The notes beneath the pieces were generated by a model. That model worked only from the letters and a program-made list of their open reading frames with translations. It was not told where the DNA came from and searched no databases. Made by a program: the position numbers and the translations under genes. Below, one piece after another: positions 43,165-52,579 of a stretch of 64,000 nucleotides of DNA. The stretch covers positions 806,001-870,000 of the forward strand of contig CAVSCD010000011.1 of the NCBI GenBank assembly GCA_963726335.1, given 5' to 3'. Source of the stretch: CAVSCD01 sp963726335. Lineage in GTDB: Bacteria > Acidobacteriota > Aminicenantia > Aminicenantales > UBA8522. Each line of letters starts with the position of its first letter. Position 1 is the stretch's first letter.

Positions 43165-44066
43165 GGCTCTGCGGGAAAACTTTCCGGATGGAGGATGCGG
43201 GCGACATCGGCCAGCGCCTGGAAGAGACGCGGCCCGAACCGGGTGGCGATGTTCTCATCCAGGAATTGAATGTTCCGGGTCCGGACGGCTTCGACCGTCT
43301 CCAGGCGAGAGTCCGCCATGATCCGGTCCCTCGCTGAATTGAATTCCGCGCGGTCCTTGGCCATGATAATGATGACCTCGGGGTTGTCGTGCACCAGCTG
43401 CTCCCGGGTGAGGTTCAGCCAGCGGCGGTGGATCGCGCCGGCGATATTGACCCCTTTGGCCTGAACGATGAGGTCGTTGAGGTAGCTATCGGACCCGCAG
43501 GTCCATAGCCCCTGCCATGGGAGAGAGAGGAAGACCCGGGGGGTGTTCGTGACATCTCCCAGAGCGGCCTCCACCCGGCGGCGCTCTTCGTCGAGGTTTT
43601 GGCAAAGGCTGTCGGCGGCCTCGCTCCTGAAGGTGAGCCGGCCCATTTTCCTGACCATTTCAGGGACGCCGGCGAGGGTGTTGCCGGAATCGAAAACGAA
43701 TACGGGAAAATCCAGGCTCCTGAGCTTGTTCACAACCCCGATCGGGTTTCCCCGGAAGGCGATGACCAGGTCGGGGTGCAGGATCTCGATCTTTTCGAGG
43801 CTCGGGTCCACCAGGCCGCCCACCTTTTCCCTTTTCCCGGCCTCCGGCGGATGATCGCAGAAGCGGGTGACGCCCACGATCTGCGGTCCCAAGCCAAGGG
43901 CGAAAAGGCACTCGGTGATATTGGGCGCGAGCGAGACGATCCGCCGCGGCGGGCCCACCAGGCTGAAGGGATGACCCAGATCATCTTTGAGGACCGCGTT
44001 CTGTCCCCGGGCGGCCGGGCACGGACCCGCGAAAATCAGGGCGAGCCAGAGGAGAAGGGCCGGCAT
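43161..44066 (-). CDS. ABC transporter periplasmic binding protein (BtuF/FhuD family)
   Basis: 301 residues. Signal peptide PALLLWLALIFAGPCPAARG, then a class III binding-protein fold: GPPRRIVSLAPNITECLFAL, VGVTRFCDHPPEAGKREKVG, EIVILHPDLV-like EILHPDLVIAF, and the long-helix hinge. It shows the BtuF-type RIVSLAPNITE pattern, so vitamin B12 or a corrinoid is the first guess. ATG at 44066 is 8 nt after the ATPase stop. Confidence 0.88.
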   Translation of the reverse strand: MPALLLWLALIFAGPCPAARGQNAVLKDDLGHPFSLVGPPRRIVSLAPNITECLFALGLGPQIVGVTRFCDHPPEAGKREKVGGLVDPSLEKIEILHPDLVIAFRGNPIGVVNKLRSLDFPVFVFDSGNTLAGVPEMVRKMGRLTFRSEAADSLCQNLDEERRRVEAALGDVTNTPRVFLSLPWQGLWTCGSDSYLNDLIVQAKGVNIAGAIHRRWLNLTREQLVHDNPEVIIIMAKDRAEFNSARDRIMADSRLETVEAVRTRNIQFLDENIATRFGPRLFQALADVARILHPESFPAEP

Positions 44067-44074
44067 CCTGCAGC

Positions 44075-44870
44075 CTACGGCGCCGGCCTCTGTCTCGGCA
44101 CGAGGGAGATCTCGGGGAGTCTGGAGTGGAGATTCTCCCGGATGTCCACATCCGCCAGGAAAACATCCTTGATCCGGGAGCGTGTGACCATCTCGGCCGG
44201 CGCGCCTTGGGACCTGATCCGCCCGTCCTTGAGGAAAACGATCTTCTGGGAGAACGGCACGACGAGGTTGATGTTGTGCTCGGCGCAGAGGATGGTCTTT
44301 CCCCGCTCCTTTTGGAGCCTCTCCAGGACCTGGAAGATCTCCAAGCCGTAATTGATATCCAGGTGGGAGCTGGGCTCGTCGAGCAACAGAAGAGGTGTGT
44401 CCTGGGCCAGGGCCCGGCCGATGTACACGCGCTGGCGCTCGCCCCCGCTCAGATGGGCGATTCTCTTTCCGGCCAGATGGCGGATCTCGAGCATGTCCAG
44501 GACATCGTCCAATGATCGTCCGGTCTTCGGCTGACAGCCCGGCGAAGCGCTGCTGGCGGGCGTATCGCCCCATGGTCAGGACCTCGAGGACGCTGAACTC
44601 GAACGTCAGGTCGAAAAACTGGGGGACGAAGGCCACCAGCCGCGCGATCTCCCGGCGGCCCATGCCGGAGAGGTTCCGGCCGGCGAGGAAGACTTCGCCC
44701 CCGGTGTCATTCAGGAGGCCCTGGATCGCCCGGATCAGCGTGCTCTTGCCGGAGCCGTTCGGACCCAGGATGGAGACGAATTCGCCCTCCTCGAGGGCGA
44801 GATCGACTTCCCGGATAACTGGAGCGCCGCCGTATCCGGCGGACAGGCCCCTGGTTTCCAATATCGGCAT
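44075..44870 (-). CDS. ABC transporter ATP-binding protein (BtuD/FecE family), one frameshift
   Basis: About 264 residues after correction. The first part has Walker A GPNGSGKST and Q-loop FVPQFFDLTFEFSV. The second, in another frame, has signature LSGGERQRV, Walker B LLLLDEPSSHLD and switch histidine CAEHNIN. Removing one base of the CC pair at 44509-44510 restores LSAEDRTIIDDVLDMLEIR. Because of the shift, the first half appears in frame with the binding protein, which could be misread as a fusion. Three-gene importer operon with permease and binding protein. Confidence 0.86.
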
Positions 44871-44923
44871 GGCATAGTGTATGTAACCCGTTTGTCCCTG
44901 AAAAATCAAGAACAGCCCCGGGG

Positions 44924-44952
44924 TTGACATCGCGCAGGGTTGAATCTAATAT
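44924..44952 (+). promoter_or_regulatory. Sigma-70-type promoter of leuS
   Basis: TTGACA (44924-44929), 17-nt spacer, TAATAT (44947-44952), 56 nt before the leuS ATG. The leader is too short for a T-box, and none is visible. Confidence 0.65.
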
Positions 44953-45008
44953 TGAGCATCAGCTCGCAAATTTAAGATAAATCAAGAAATTATCGGCAGG
45001 TCCAAGCG

Positions 45009-47501
45009 ATGAAAGACTCCTATCCATTCCGCGAGATCGAGGCCAAGTGGCAGGGCGCCTGGGAGGAGAAGGCGGTGTTCGAGGCCGCCGAAGACCCCGG
45101 CCGCCCGAAGTATTACTGCCTCGAGATGTACCCCTATCCTTCGGGCAGGATCCACATGGGTCATGTCCGGAACTATTCCATCGGCGACGTCCTCTCCCGT
45201 TTCTGGCTGATGAGGGGCTTTAATGTCCTCCATCCGATCGGCTGGGATGCCCTCGGGATGCCCGCCGAAAACGCGGCCATCAAGCACGGGATCCACCCGC
45301 AGAAGTGGACCCTCGACAACATCGCGAATATGAAGAGCCAGCTCAAGCGGCTCGGGTTCAGCTACGACTGGTCGAGGGAGGTCAACACCTGCCTGCCCGA
45401 ATACTACAAGTGGAACCAGTGGATTTTTCTGAAGATGCTCGAGAGGGGCCTGGCTTTCCGCAAGAAAAGCTGGGTCAATTGGTGTCCCCAGTGTCAAACG
45501 GTTCTGGCTAACGAGCAGGCGGCCGGAGGCGGCTGCTGGAGGTGCGAATCGCCCGTCGAGCTCAAGGAAATGGAGCACTGGTTCCTGAAGATCACGGCCT
45601 ACGCCCAGCAGCTCCTCGACGGCCATCAGGAGCTCGGCAAGTGGCCCGAACATGTCATCCAGATGCAGCGGAACTGGATCGGGCCGAGCGAGGGGGCGCT
45701 CATCACCTTCGCCCTCGAGGGCGGCGGGCCGGGCATCGAGGTCTTCACGACGAGGGTCGACACCATCTTCGGCGCCACGTTCATGCTCCTCTCTCCCGAC
45801 CATCCCCTGAGCCGCGAGCTTCTCGCCGGTTCCCCGGAGAAAGAGAGCCATAGGGCCGACATGGCCCGGCGCGGCCGCGAAGCCCGCATGAGGAAGCTCC
45901 CCGGAGAAGAGGAAAAGGAGGGCCTGGACACGGGCCGGAAGGTGATCAACCCCTTTTCGGGCGAGGCCATCCCGGTCTGGATCGCCAATTATATCCTGAT
46001 GGATTACGGGACGGGCGCCGTCATGGCCGTGCCGGCCCATGATCAGCGGGATTTCGAATTCGCCCGCAAGTATTCCCTCCCCGTCAGGGTCGTGATCGCT
46101 CCCGAAGGCGGGACTCCGCCCGCGGCATCCGAGGCCGCTGCGACCGACGAATACGGGGTCCTCGTCGATTCGGGCCCGTTTTCCGGGCTGAAGTCCGCCG
46201 AGGCGATGGACAGGATGTCGGCTCTGGCCGAGGCGCGCGGGTTCGGCCGGAAGAGCATCACCTACCGGCTCAGGGACTGGGGCATCTCGCGGCAGCGCTA
46301 CTGGGGAACTCCCATTCCCGTGATCTTCTGCGACCGCTGCGGTATCGTCGGCGTCCCCTACGAGGACCTTCCCGTCGAGCTGCCCCGCGATGTCGAATTC
46401 ACGGGGGAAGAAGGCTCGCCTCTCGAGAAAGTCCCGAGCTTCGTCGAGACGATCTGTCCGAAATGCGGCGGCCCGGCCCGGCGGGAAACGGATACCATGG
46501 ACACGTTCTTTGATTCCTCCTGGTATTTTTTGCGCTATGCCTCCCCGCACAAAGACGACGGCCCGTTCGACCCCGCCGCCGCCGCTTACTGGCTGCCGGT
46601 CGATCTTTACATCGGCGGCGTCGAGCATGCCATCCTGCACCTGATCTACGCCCGGTTCTTTACAAGGGTGCTCAGGGACCTCGGCGATTCCCCCGTGAGC
46701 GAACCCTTCCCTCATTATTTGGCCCAGGGGATGGTCACCAAAGACGGGTCCGCCATGTCCAAGTCCAAGGGGAATGTCGTCGACCCCGACGACATGCTCG
46801 CTGGATACGGGGCCGACGCACTGCGGCTCTTTATCCTCTTCGCCTCCCCCCCGGAAAGGGAGTTCGCTTGGAACGAAGACGGGATCGAGGGCTGCTCGAA
46901 GTTCCTGAACAGGGTCTGGACCCTGGTCCATGAGAACCTGGACCTCTTCGAAACGTCCGGGGCTTCGGGAGCCGCGCTGACGGCCGCGACGGCCGGCGCC
47001 GGGCTGGAGCTGCTGAAGAAAACCCACCAAACGATCCGCAAGGTTACCGACGATATCGGGAAGCGCTTCCATCTCAACACCGCCGTCAGCGCCATGATGG
47101 AGCTCTATAACCTCGCTAAAAAAGATAAAGACGCTTTGAGGCCGACCGCCGAGGGACGGACTGCGCTGAAGCTGGCCGTGGAAGCCATGATCATCCTCCT
47201 CAGCCCCTTCACCCCCCATATCTGCGAGGAGCTGTGGGAAGCGACCGGACACCGGGGCTTCCTGGCCAGGCAGTCGTGGCCGGCCTTCGATCCCGAGCTG
47301 GCCCGGGAAGACAAGGTGACCGTGGTCGTCCAGGTCAACGGCAAGCTGAGGGACCGGTTCGAAGCGGACGCCGGGACGGCGGAAGACGAGATCAAGGCGA
47401 CCGCCCTCGGCCTCGAGCGCGTCTCGGCCGCCGTCGCCGGGAAGACGGTCCGCAAGGTGATCTGTATCGGGAATAAGCTGGTGAACATCGTCGTCTCATG
47501 A
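45009..47501 (+). CDS. leuS: Leucyl-tRNA synthetase
   Basis: 830-residue class Ia synthetase. HIGH-type motif PYPSGRIHMGHVRNY at about 38-52, zinc-type cysteines WCPQCQTVLANEQ and CWRCESPVE, a CP1 editing domain (about 220-410) with EVFTTRVDTIFGAT and GTGAVMAVPAHDQRD, and KMSKS as SAMSKSKGNVVDP near 582. The C-terminal anticodon-binding part ends with VNGKLRDRFEADAG. Typical length for bacterial LeuS. The stop overlaps lptE (ATGA). Confidence 0.97.
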   Translation: MKDSYPFREIEAKWQGAWEEKAVFEAAEDPGRPKYYCLEMYPYPSGRIHMGHVRNYSIGDVLSRFWLMRGFNVLHPIGWDALGMPAENAAIKHGIHPQKWTLDNIANMKSQLKRLGFSYDWSREVNTCLPEYYKWNQWIFLKMLERGLAFRKKSWVNWCPQCQTVLANEQAAGGGCWRCESPVELKEMEHWFLKITAYAQQLLDGHQELGKWPEHVIQMQRNWIGPSEGALITFALEGGGPGIEVFTTRVDTIFGATFMLLSPDHPLSRELLAGSPEKESHRADMARRGREARMRKLPGEEEKEGLDTGRKVINPFSGEAIPVWIANYILMDYGTGAVMAVPAHDQRDFEFARKYSLPVRVVIAPEGGTPPAASEAAATDEYGVLVDSGPFSGLKSAEAMDRMSALAEARGFGRKSITYRLRDWGISRQRYWGTPIPVIFCDRCGIVGVPYEDLPVELPRDVEFTGEEGSPLEKVPSFVETICPKCGGPARRETDTMDTFFDSSWYFLRYASPHKDDGPFDPAAAAYWLPVDLYIGGVEHAILHLIYARFFTRVLRDLGDSPVSEPFPHYLAQGMVTKDGSAMSKSKGNVVDPDDMLAGYGADALRLFILFASPPEREFAWNEDGIEGCSKFLNRVWTLVHENLDLFETSGASGAALTAATAGAGLELLKKTHQTIRKVTDDIGKRFHLNTAVSAMMELYNLAKKDKDALRPTAEGRTALKLAVEAMIILLSPFTPHICEELWEATGHRGFLARQSWPAFDPELAREDKVTVVVQVNGKLRDRFEADAGTAEDEIKATALGLERVSAAVAGKTVRKVICIGNKLVNIVVS

Positions 47502-48019
47502 ACCCGACGGCAAGAAAGTTCCTGGTCCTGGCCGCGGCCTGCGTCCTGGCGATCCAGTGCGGCTACCACCTCCGGGGGACGGGGACCTTTCTTCCGCCGG
47601 GCATCAAGACCGTCAGCGTCCCGATGTTCAAGAACTTCAGCACGCGGTACGGCCTCGATGTCACCCTGACCCAGGGCGTGATCGATGAGTTCGTGGCCAG
47701 GGGCAAGGTGGAGGTCATCGATGACGCCGGGAGCGCGGACGCCGTGCTGGTCGGCGAGATATCCTCCTTCAGCGTCAACCCGATCGGGTTCTCCAGCCAG
47801 AACACCGCCGACCGTTACATGGTCATGGTCGTCGCCAAGATCGTGCTGCGCGACCTCAAGGACGAAAAGGTCATTTTCTCAAACCCCTCCTACGTCTACC
47901 AGGAGGAATACGAGGTCCCCCAGGGAACGAGCTACGAAACGTGGGAGACCGAAGCCTTAGGCAAGATCGCGCAGAAGTTCGCCAGGAGCCTCATCAGCAC
48001 CCTCCTCGAGGGATTCTGA
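47498..48019 (+). CDS. lptE: LPS-assembly lipoprotein LptE
   Basis: 173 residues. Lipoprotein signal (RKFLVLAAACVLAIQC) with modified cysteine 21, then GYHLRGTGTFLPPGIKTVSV, the LptE/RlpB start, and the FSSQNTADRYMVMVVAKIVL strand-helix core. LptE plugs the LptD barrel at the outer membrane and helps insert LPS. The leuS-lptE-holA order matches the well-known leuS-lptE-holA arrangement of Proteobacteria. Confidence 0.92.
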   Translation: MNPTARKFLVLAAACVLAIQCGYHLRGTGTFLPPGIKTVSVPMFKNFSTRYGLDVTLTQGVIDEFVARGKVEVIDDAGSADAVLVGEISSFSVNPIGFSSQNTADRYMVMVVAKIVLRDLKDEKVIFSNPSYVYQEEYEVPQGTSYETWETEALGKIAQKFARSLISTLLEGF

Positions 48020-48020
48020 G

Positions 48021-49154
48021 ATGGCGCTGAGCCGGCCTCCCGAGGACGGTATCCGGGAGGATAAGCTCTCCCCCTGCTACGTATTCTATGGCGAGGAGAC
48101 GTATTTCGCCGACAAGTTCGTTCGCGATCTCCGGAAGGTCCTTTTGAGCCCCGACGGAGAGAGTCTCCACCTGGAGAAGTTCGACCTCGCGGAGACCCGC
48201 TGGGCGGAGATCCTGGACGTCGCCCGAACGGCCCCCTTCTTTTTCGCGCCCTGGCGCCTCCTGCTCGTGACGGGCAGGGAAGATTCGAGAAAGCAGCCGT
48301 CGGACGCCGACCAAAAGAAGGACCTCAAGAAGAAGCCGCCGGATATCGAGCGCCAGATGATCCGGGAATACTGCCAATCCCCCGCGCCGAAGACGATTCT
48401 CATCCTGGTCATTCCCGGAAAGGTCAAGAAGGGGCATCCGCTGCTCAAACACTTCGAATCCCTGCCGGCGGGCGCCGCGGACATTCAGGAGATGAAGCCC
48501 CTGAAGGGCCGCTCGCTCACCGAGTGGCTCGCGTCGGCCGTCAGGGCCTCCGGCAAAGTGGTCACCCCCGAGGCGCAGAGAAAACTCGTCGAGATCGTCG
48601 GGAGCGACCTCAGGCGGCTCGAAAACGAACTCGAGAAGCTGTTCACGTTCGCCTCGGACCGGCGCGTGATCGACACCGACGACGTCGCCGAAATCTGCGA
48701 CTGGGGGAGGACATTCCAGGAGTGGGAGCTCGTCAGCAGCCTGGAGAAAGGCGACGGCCGGCAAGCGCTCGTCGTCCTCGGCCGTCTCTTCCGGGAAGGC
48801 GCGCGGCCCGAGTACGTTCTCGGGGCCATCGCCGGCCTCTTCCGCGACCTCCTGTTGGCCCGGGTCTGGCGCAGACAGGGCCAGGACAGGAAGGAGATCT
48901 TCCGGAACCTGAGGCCCAAGATCCAGGAATTCTTTACGGATTATGAAATGATCTTCCGGGGGTTCTTTGAGGTCGCCGAGGATTCAAAAAGCGATCTGCT
49001 CGGCCGGGCGCTCGGCGAGCTCGAAAGGATCGATATGCTGATCAAGTCCTCGGACGTGCCGGCCGAGGCCATGATCTCGGGGTTTGTGGTGGATTATTGC
49101 CGCCGCCGGCGGCCGAAGCCCGGGCGGGAAGCTACTTCGGGGAAGCGGGGTTGA
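48021..49154 (+). CDS. holA: DNA polymerase III delta subunit
   Basis: 377 residues. Clamp-loader subunit that opens the beta clamp. Recognised by PCYVFYGEETYFADKFVRDL at the start, the middle ATPase-like domain without a working P-loop, LRRLENELEKLFTFA, and the C-terminal helical collar domain with EYVLGAIAGLFRDLLL. ATG is 2 nt after the lptE stop. The 3' end overlaps rpsT on the opposite strand by 23 nt. Confidence 0.9.
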   Translation: MALSRPPEDGIREDKLSPCYVFYGEETYFADKFVRDLRKVLLSPDGESLHLEKFDLAETRWAEILDVARTAPFFFAPWRLLLVTGREDSRKQPSDADQKKDLKKKPPDIERQMIREYCQSPAPKTILILVIPGKVKKGHPLLKHFESLPAGAADIQEMKPLKGRSLTEWLASAVRASGKVVTPEAQRKLVEIVGSDLRRLENELEKLFTFASDRRVIDTDDVAEICDWGRTFQEWELVSSLEKGDGRQALVVLGRLFREGARPEYVLGAIAGLFRDLLLARVWRRQGQDRKEIFRNLRPKIQEFFTDYEMIFRGFFEVAEDSKSDLLGRALGELERIDMLIKSSDVPAEAMISGFVVDYCRRRRPKPGREATSGKRG

Positions 49155-49410
49155 GGGACTTGACCTGGCGTCCGAGCCGGGACTTATACCGGGCGCCCTT
49201 GTTTTCGTGGATCGATCCCTTCTTGACCGATTTATCGATCATCGACACCGTCTTCGGCAGGAGTTTCTCGGCGGCTTCCTTATCCTTGCCCTCGATGGCT
49301 TGGCGGAGCTTTTTGACCTGGGTGCGGAGTTCGGCTTTATTCTTCCGGTTGATGGCGTTGCGGCGCACGCTGTGGCGCTGCTGCCGGATGGTGGATTGAT
49401 GAATCGCCAT
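49132..49410 (-). CDS. rpsT: Ribosomal protein bS20
   Basis: 92 residues, very basic. Pattern QQRHSVRRNAINRKNKAELR and the C-terminal KKGSIHENKGARYKSRLGR block are diagnostic for S20. GAGGAG lies 7 nt before ATG, with a good promoter further upstream. A holA-rpsT neighbourhood is common, although here the two genes converge. Confidence 0.96.
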   Translation of the reverse strand: MAIHQSTIRQQRHSVRRNAINRKNKAELRTQVKKLRQAIEGKDKEAAEKLLPKTVSMIDKSVKKGSIHENKGARYKSRLGRQVKSLNPASPK

Positions 49411-49435
49411 ATTATTCTCCTCGTGTTCGCGCCAT

Positions 49436-49465
49436 ATGATAGACCAGGGGGGCGGCTAAAGTCAA
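49436..49465 (-). promoter_or_regulatory. Sigma-70-type promoter of rpsT
   Basis: Minus strand TTGACT, 18-nt spacer, TATCAT, 25 nt before the ATG. This unit has a real leader with GAGGAG, unlike the leaderless cases. Confidence 0.65.
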
Positions 49466-49496
49466 CCCGGCCGGGGGGACGGAAAGGGGCCGCCGC

Positions 49497-49955
49497 GTGA
49501 AGATCGTGCTCCAGCGGGTCGGTGAGGCCTCGGTCGAAGCGGCCGGCCGCCTCGAGGGGAAGATCGGGCGCGGCATCTGTCTTCTCATCGGCGTCGAAAA
49601 GGGCGATACCGCGCAGGACGCCGACTTCCTGGCCGGGAAAGCCGTGGAACTCCGGATCTTCCCGGACGCCGCGGGCAAGATGAACCTCTCCCTGGCGGAG
49701 GTCGGCGGCGAGGTGCTGGCGGTTTCCCAGTTCACCCTCGCCGGCTCGACGCGCAAGGGGCGTCGGCCCGGGTTCGACGAGGCGGAGGAGCCGAAGAGGG
49801 CGGAGGAGCTGTTCCGCCTTCTCGTGGACAAGATCCGGGAGCGGGGTTTCCGGGTGGCGACCGGCGTGTTTCAAGCCGAGATGGACGTCCGGTTGGTCAA
49901 CGAGGGACCGGTGACTTTCATCCTCGAGAGCCGGCGGCCCGGCTTCAGCCGCTGA
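49497..49955 (+). CDS. dtd: D-aminoacyl-tRNA deacylase
   Basis: 152 residues, GTG start. Removes D-amino acids mischarged on tRNA. The family start MKIVLQRVGEASVEAAGRL, the SQFTLAG motif at about 81-87 and NEGPVTFILESR near the C terminus are all present; the Gly-Pro pair of NEGPVT is the cross-subunit chirality filter. Its 3' end overlaps the convergent HEAT gene by 11 nt. Confidence 0.94.
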   Translation: MKIVLQRVGEASVEAAGRLEGKIGRGICLLIGVEKGDTAQDADFLAGKAVELRIFPDAAGKMNLSLAEVGGEVLAVSQFTLAGSTRKGRRPGFDEAEEPKRAEELFRLLVDKIRERGFRVATGVFQAEMDVRLVNEGPVTFILESRRPGFSR

Positions 49956-50739
49956 ACCGTACGCTGCTGATCCTGCTGAGGGCGCCCGCGGCGGCCTGCC
50001 TGACGTAGATGTTCCCGTCCTTGGTGAGCTTGACCAGCATGCCGATCGCATCCTGGCCTCCGATTGTTCCCAGCGCCTCGGCCGCGCTCCGGCGGACATC
50101 GACATTGGGGTCGGCCAGGGTCACCTGGATCGCCTGGAGGACCCCGTCATCGGTTCGCCGGGCCAGGATCTTGAGGGCCGCGCTCCGGGCATACCAGGGC
50201 GGCTGGGTCAGCTTTTCGTAAAGTGAGGAGGGGCTCCAGTTCTCCCGCCCGACCAGTTCATTGATCAGGAAATCGCGGTTTTTTTCCGCGGGGTCGTCGA
50301 GAGCCTCGACCAGGACCTTGGACACCCAGGGTGCCTTCAGCCGGGCGACCGCCCTGAGGATCTTCAGCCGCCGGTCCTTGTCGGGAAGCGACCTCAGCTT
50401 GCGGAGGACCGCCGCCGCGTAATAGTCGTTATCCTTTTTCTTCTCCCCGAGCTCCTTGACGGCCGCCTTGGCGGCATTGCTGATCGCCCGGAACTGGTCG
50501 CCGATGTAGTTTTGATAGATCTCGGATTCAGGATAAGAAGCTTCCCGCAGGAACTTGAGGGCCGTCGCCTTGACGAGCGGCGAGGAGTTCTCTTCCTTCA
50601 GGACCGAGAGGAGGAAAAGGGTCCTGTCGTCCGGCCCCAGGCTTTCGATGTTGGTATAGATGAACCGGATCTTCTCCTGGGCCGGCAGGGGAAGGAACTG
50701 TTCCGAGAATTCCTGAAGCGTCATCGCCTGTTCCGCCAA
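49945..50739 (-). CDS. HEAT-repeat protein of unknown partner
   Basis: 264 residues, entirely helical. HEAT-type repeats are visible from residue 150, for example ARSAALKILARRTDDGVLQA and VRRSAAEALGTIGGQDAIG. No signal peptide or enzyme motif. Last gene of the ftsY-ribDE-ribBA operon, 14 nt after ribBA. It probably acts as a scaffold; no partner can be named. Confidence 0.8.
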   Translation of the reverse strand: MAEQAMTLQEFSEQFLPLPAQEKIRFIYTNIESLGPDDRTLFLLSVLKEENSSPLVKATALKFLREASYPESEIYQNYIGDQFRAISNAAKAAVKELGEKKKDNDYYAAAVLRKLRSLPDKDRRLKILRAVARLKAPWVSKVLVEALDDPAEKNRDFLINELVGRENWSPSSLYEKLTQPPWYARSAALKILARRTDDGVLQAIQVTLADPNVDVRRSAAEALGTIGGQDAIGMLVKLTKDGNIYVRQAAAGALSRISSVRFSG

Positions 50740-50753
50740 AGCCGTTGATATCG

Positions 50754-51971
50754 TCAGACCAAATCGAGGAAATGCCCCAGCTTTTCCTTTTTGGTCTTGA
50801 GGTACTTGATGTTGCAGCCGTTCGGCGGGATCTCGAGCGGCACCCGGTCCACGATCTCGAGCCCGTAGCCCGCCAGGCCGATGTACTTTCGGGGGTTGTT
50901 GGTGAGCAGTCGGATCTTCCTGACGCCGAGGGCTACGAGGACCTGGGCGCCAACCCCGTAATCCCGGTGGTCGGCCTTGAAGCCCAGCAGGCGGTTGGCC
51001 TCGACCGTATCGGCCCCCTGGTCCTGGAAGGCATAAGCCTTGATCTTGTTGAGCAGCCCGATGCCCCGTCCTTCATGGTTCAGGATGTACAGGACGACGC
51101 CCCGGCCCTCCTGGTCGATCATTTCCATGGAGCGGTGGAGCTGGTCGCCGCAGTCGCAGCGGCAGGACCCGAAGGTGTCCCCGGTGAGACACTGAGAGTG
51201 GGCCCGGACGAGGATGGCGTCCCCGCCTTCGATGATTCCCTTGACGAGCGCGATGTGCTGGTCGTGGCGGATGGTGTCCTCGAAGACGAAGACCCGGAAA
51301 TGCCCGAACCGTGTCGGCAGGTCGGCCTCCTCGATCTTGCGGACCAGGCTCTCCGTCTTCATGCGGTACTTGATCAGCTCGGCGACGGTCAGGATGGGGA
51401 TGCCGTGCTCAACGCTGAATTCCTCGAGTTGGGGCAGGCGGGACATCGTCCCGTCTTCGTTCATGATCTCGCAGATGACGCCCGCCGGCATCAGGCCCGC
51501 CAGCCGGGCGAGGTCGACGGCGGCCTCGGTCTGTCCCGCCCTGGCCAGGACGCCGCCCTCTTTGGCCTGAAGGGGGAAAATGTGCCCGGGGCGGACCAGG
51601 TCGGCCGGCACCGTCGCGGGGTTGATCGCCACTTCGACCGTCTTCGCCCTGTCGAAGGCGGAAATGCCCGTGGTCACTCCCTCCTTGGCATCAACGGATA
51701 CGGTGAACGCGGTTTCGAACCGGGAGGTGTTCTCGCGGACCATGAGCGGCAACTGAAGCTCGGCCAGCCTCTGCGCGGTCAGCGGGAGGCAGACGAGCCC
51801 GCGCCCGTGGCGGCTCATGAAATTGATGCTTTCGGCCGTGGCTTTTTCGGCGGCGATCATCAGGTCGCCTTCGTTTTCGCGGTCCTCGTCGTCGACGATA
51901 ATGATCAGGCGGCCGGCACGGACCTCCTCGAGCGCCTGTTCGACGGTGACGACCCGGGATTGTTTATCCAT
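50754..51971 (-). CDS. ribBA: Bifunctional DHBP synthase / GTP cyclohydrolase II
   Basis: 405 residues. N-terminal half (1-200) is 3,4-dihydroxy-2-butanone 4-phosphate synthase, with the metal motif DDEDRENEGD at about 27-36 and HIFPLQAKEGGVLARAGQTE. The C-terminal half is GTP cyclohydrolase II, with zinc ligands GDTFGSCRCDCGDQL and the NHEGRGIGLLNKIKAY signature. Together they make both precursors of riboflavin. Both active sites look complete. Confidence 0.97.
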   Translation of the reverse strand: MDKQSRVVTVEQALEEVRAGRLIIIVDDEDRENEGDLMIAAEKATAESINFMSRHGRGLVCLPLTAQRLAELQLPLMVRENTSRFETAFTVSVDAKEGVTTGISAFDRAKTVEVAINPATVPADLVRPGHIFPLQAKEGGVLARAGQTEAAVDLARLAGLMPAGVICEIMNEDGTMSRLPQLEEFSVEHGIPILTVAELIKYRMKTESLVRKIEEADLPTRFGHFRVFVFEDTIRHDQHIALVKGIIEGGDAILVRAHSQCLTGDTFGSCRCDCGDQLHRSMEMIDQEGRGVVLYILNHEGRGIGLLNKIKAYAFQDQGADTVEANRLLGFKADHRDYGVGAQVLVALGVRKIRLLTNNPRKYIGLAGYGLEIVDRVPLEIPPNGCNIKYLKTKKEKLGHFLDLV

Positions 51972-51988
51972 GATGATGCGTTTTGTCC

Positions 51989-52579
51989 TTATGTCTTGAA
52001 TTGGCGGACCCGATTATACACATATTTTCCGATGATGTCACACTCAAGGTTGATCACCTGACCTCTTTTGAGGTCAGCCAGGTTGGATTTGCCGATCGTC
52101 ACGGGTACGAGCTCGACTTCAAAAGACGCCTGGCCGAGTTGCGCGATCGTCAGGCTCACCCCGTTCACCGCCACCGAGCCTTTGGGGACAAGATAGGGTT
52201 TAAGCTCCCGCGGGAAAGAGACCTTGAGGCGTTTTCCCGGCCTCCTCTCGGACACGCTCAAGACCCGCCCGCAGCCGTCAATATGGCCCGTCAGCAGGTG
52301 ACCGCTGAGGAGAGATTGGAGCGTCAGGGGAACCTCGAGGTTCAGTCGGTCTCCCGGACTGAGCGAGCCGAGATGGGTTTTCAGGAGCGTCTCTTGGGAG
52401 AGATCGAAGACCAGGCGCCGCCCCTCCCCCCCCGTCAGGCTGAGGCATGTCCCGTTGACGGCCACGCTCTCGCCCGGCGGCAGGGCGGGGAATCCCGCGG
52501 GCGCTTCGAGGATCAGCTCCTGTTTTCCATGACCGTAGCCCTTGAAAACCCCAAGGTGCTGGATGATTCCGGTAAACAT
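51989..52579 (-). CDS. ribE: Riboflavin synthase alpha chain
   Basis: 196 residues. Makes riboflavin from two lumazine molecules. Two tandem lumazine-binding barrels, beginning MFTGIIQHLGVF and GHLLTGHIDGCGRVLS, with ESVAVNGTCLSLT and its counterpart GSVAVNGVSLTIA. The ATG at 52579 overlaps the ribD stop (TAATG), and the family always begins MFTG, so longer upstream frames are rejected. No ribH is seen nearby. Confidence 0.96.
   Translation of the reverse strand: MFTGIIQHLGVFKGYGHGKQELILEAPAGFPALPPGESVAVNGTCLSLTGGEGRRLVFDLSQETLLKTHLGSLSPGDRLNLEVPLTLQSLLSGHLLTGHIDGCGRVLSVSERRPGKRLKVSFPRELKPYLVPKGSVAVNGVSLTIAQLGQASFEVELVPVTIGKSNLADLKRGQVINLECDIIGKYVYNRVRQFKT

Noticed and set aside
44871..44910. 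Leaderless promoter for the ABC importer (TTGATT-N18-TACATA-N9-ATG)
   Set aside because: Geometry fits but the -10 box matches at only three positions, too weak to list as a feature.
43161..44930. Apparent 589-residue fusion of ABC ATPase and binding protein
   Set aside because: Caused by the extra base at 44509-44510. The ATPase C-terminal half with Walker B lies in another frame, and the binding protein has its own signal peptide at 44066.
44871..45008. Cobalamin riboswitch upstream of the importer
   Set aside because: The gap is 138 nt and shows no B12-box-like sequence; also no FMN riboswitch is visible before ribD, which lies inside the ftsY operon.
44982..47252. 756-codon open frame opposite leuS
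   Set aside because: Antisense of LeuS, whose HIGH and KMSKS motifs are clear; composition is that of a shadow frame.
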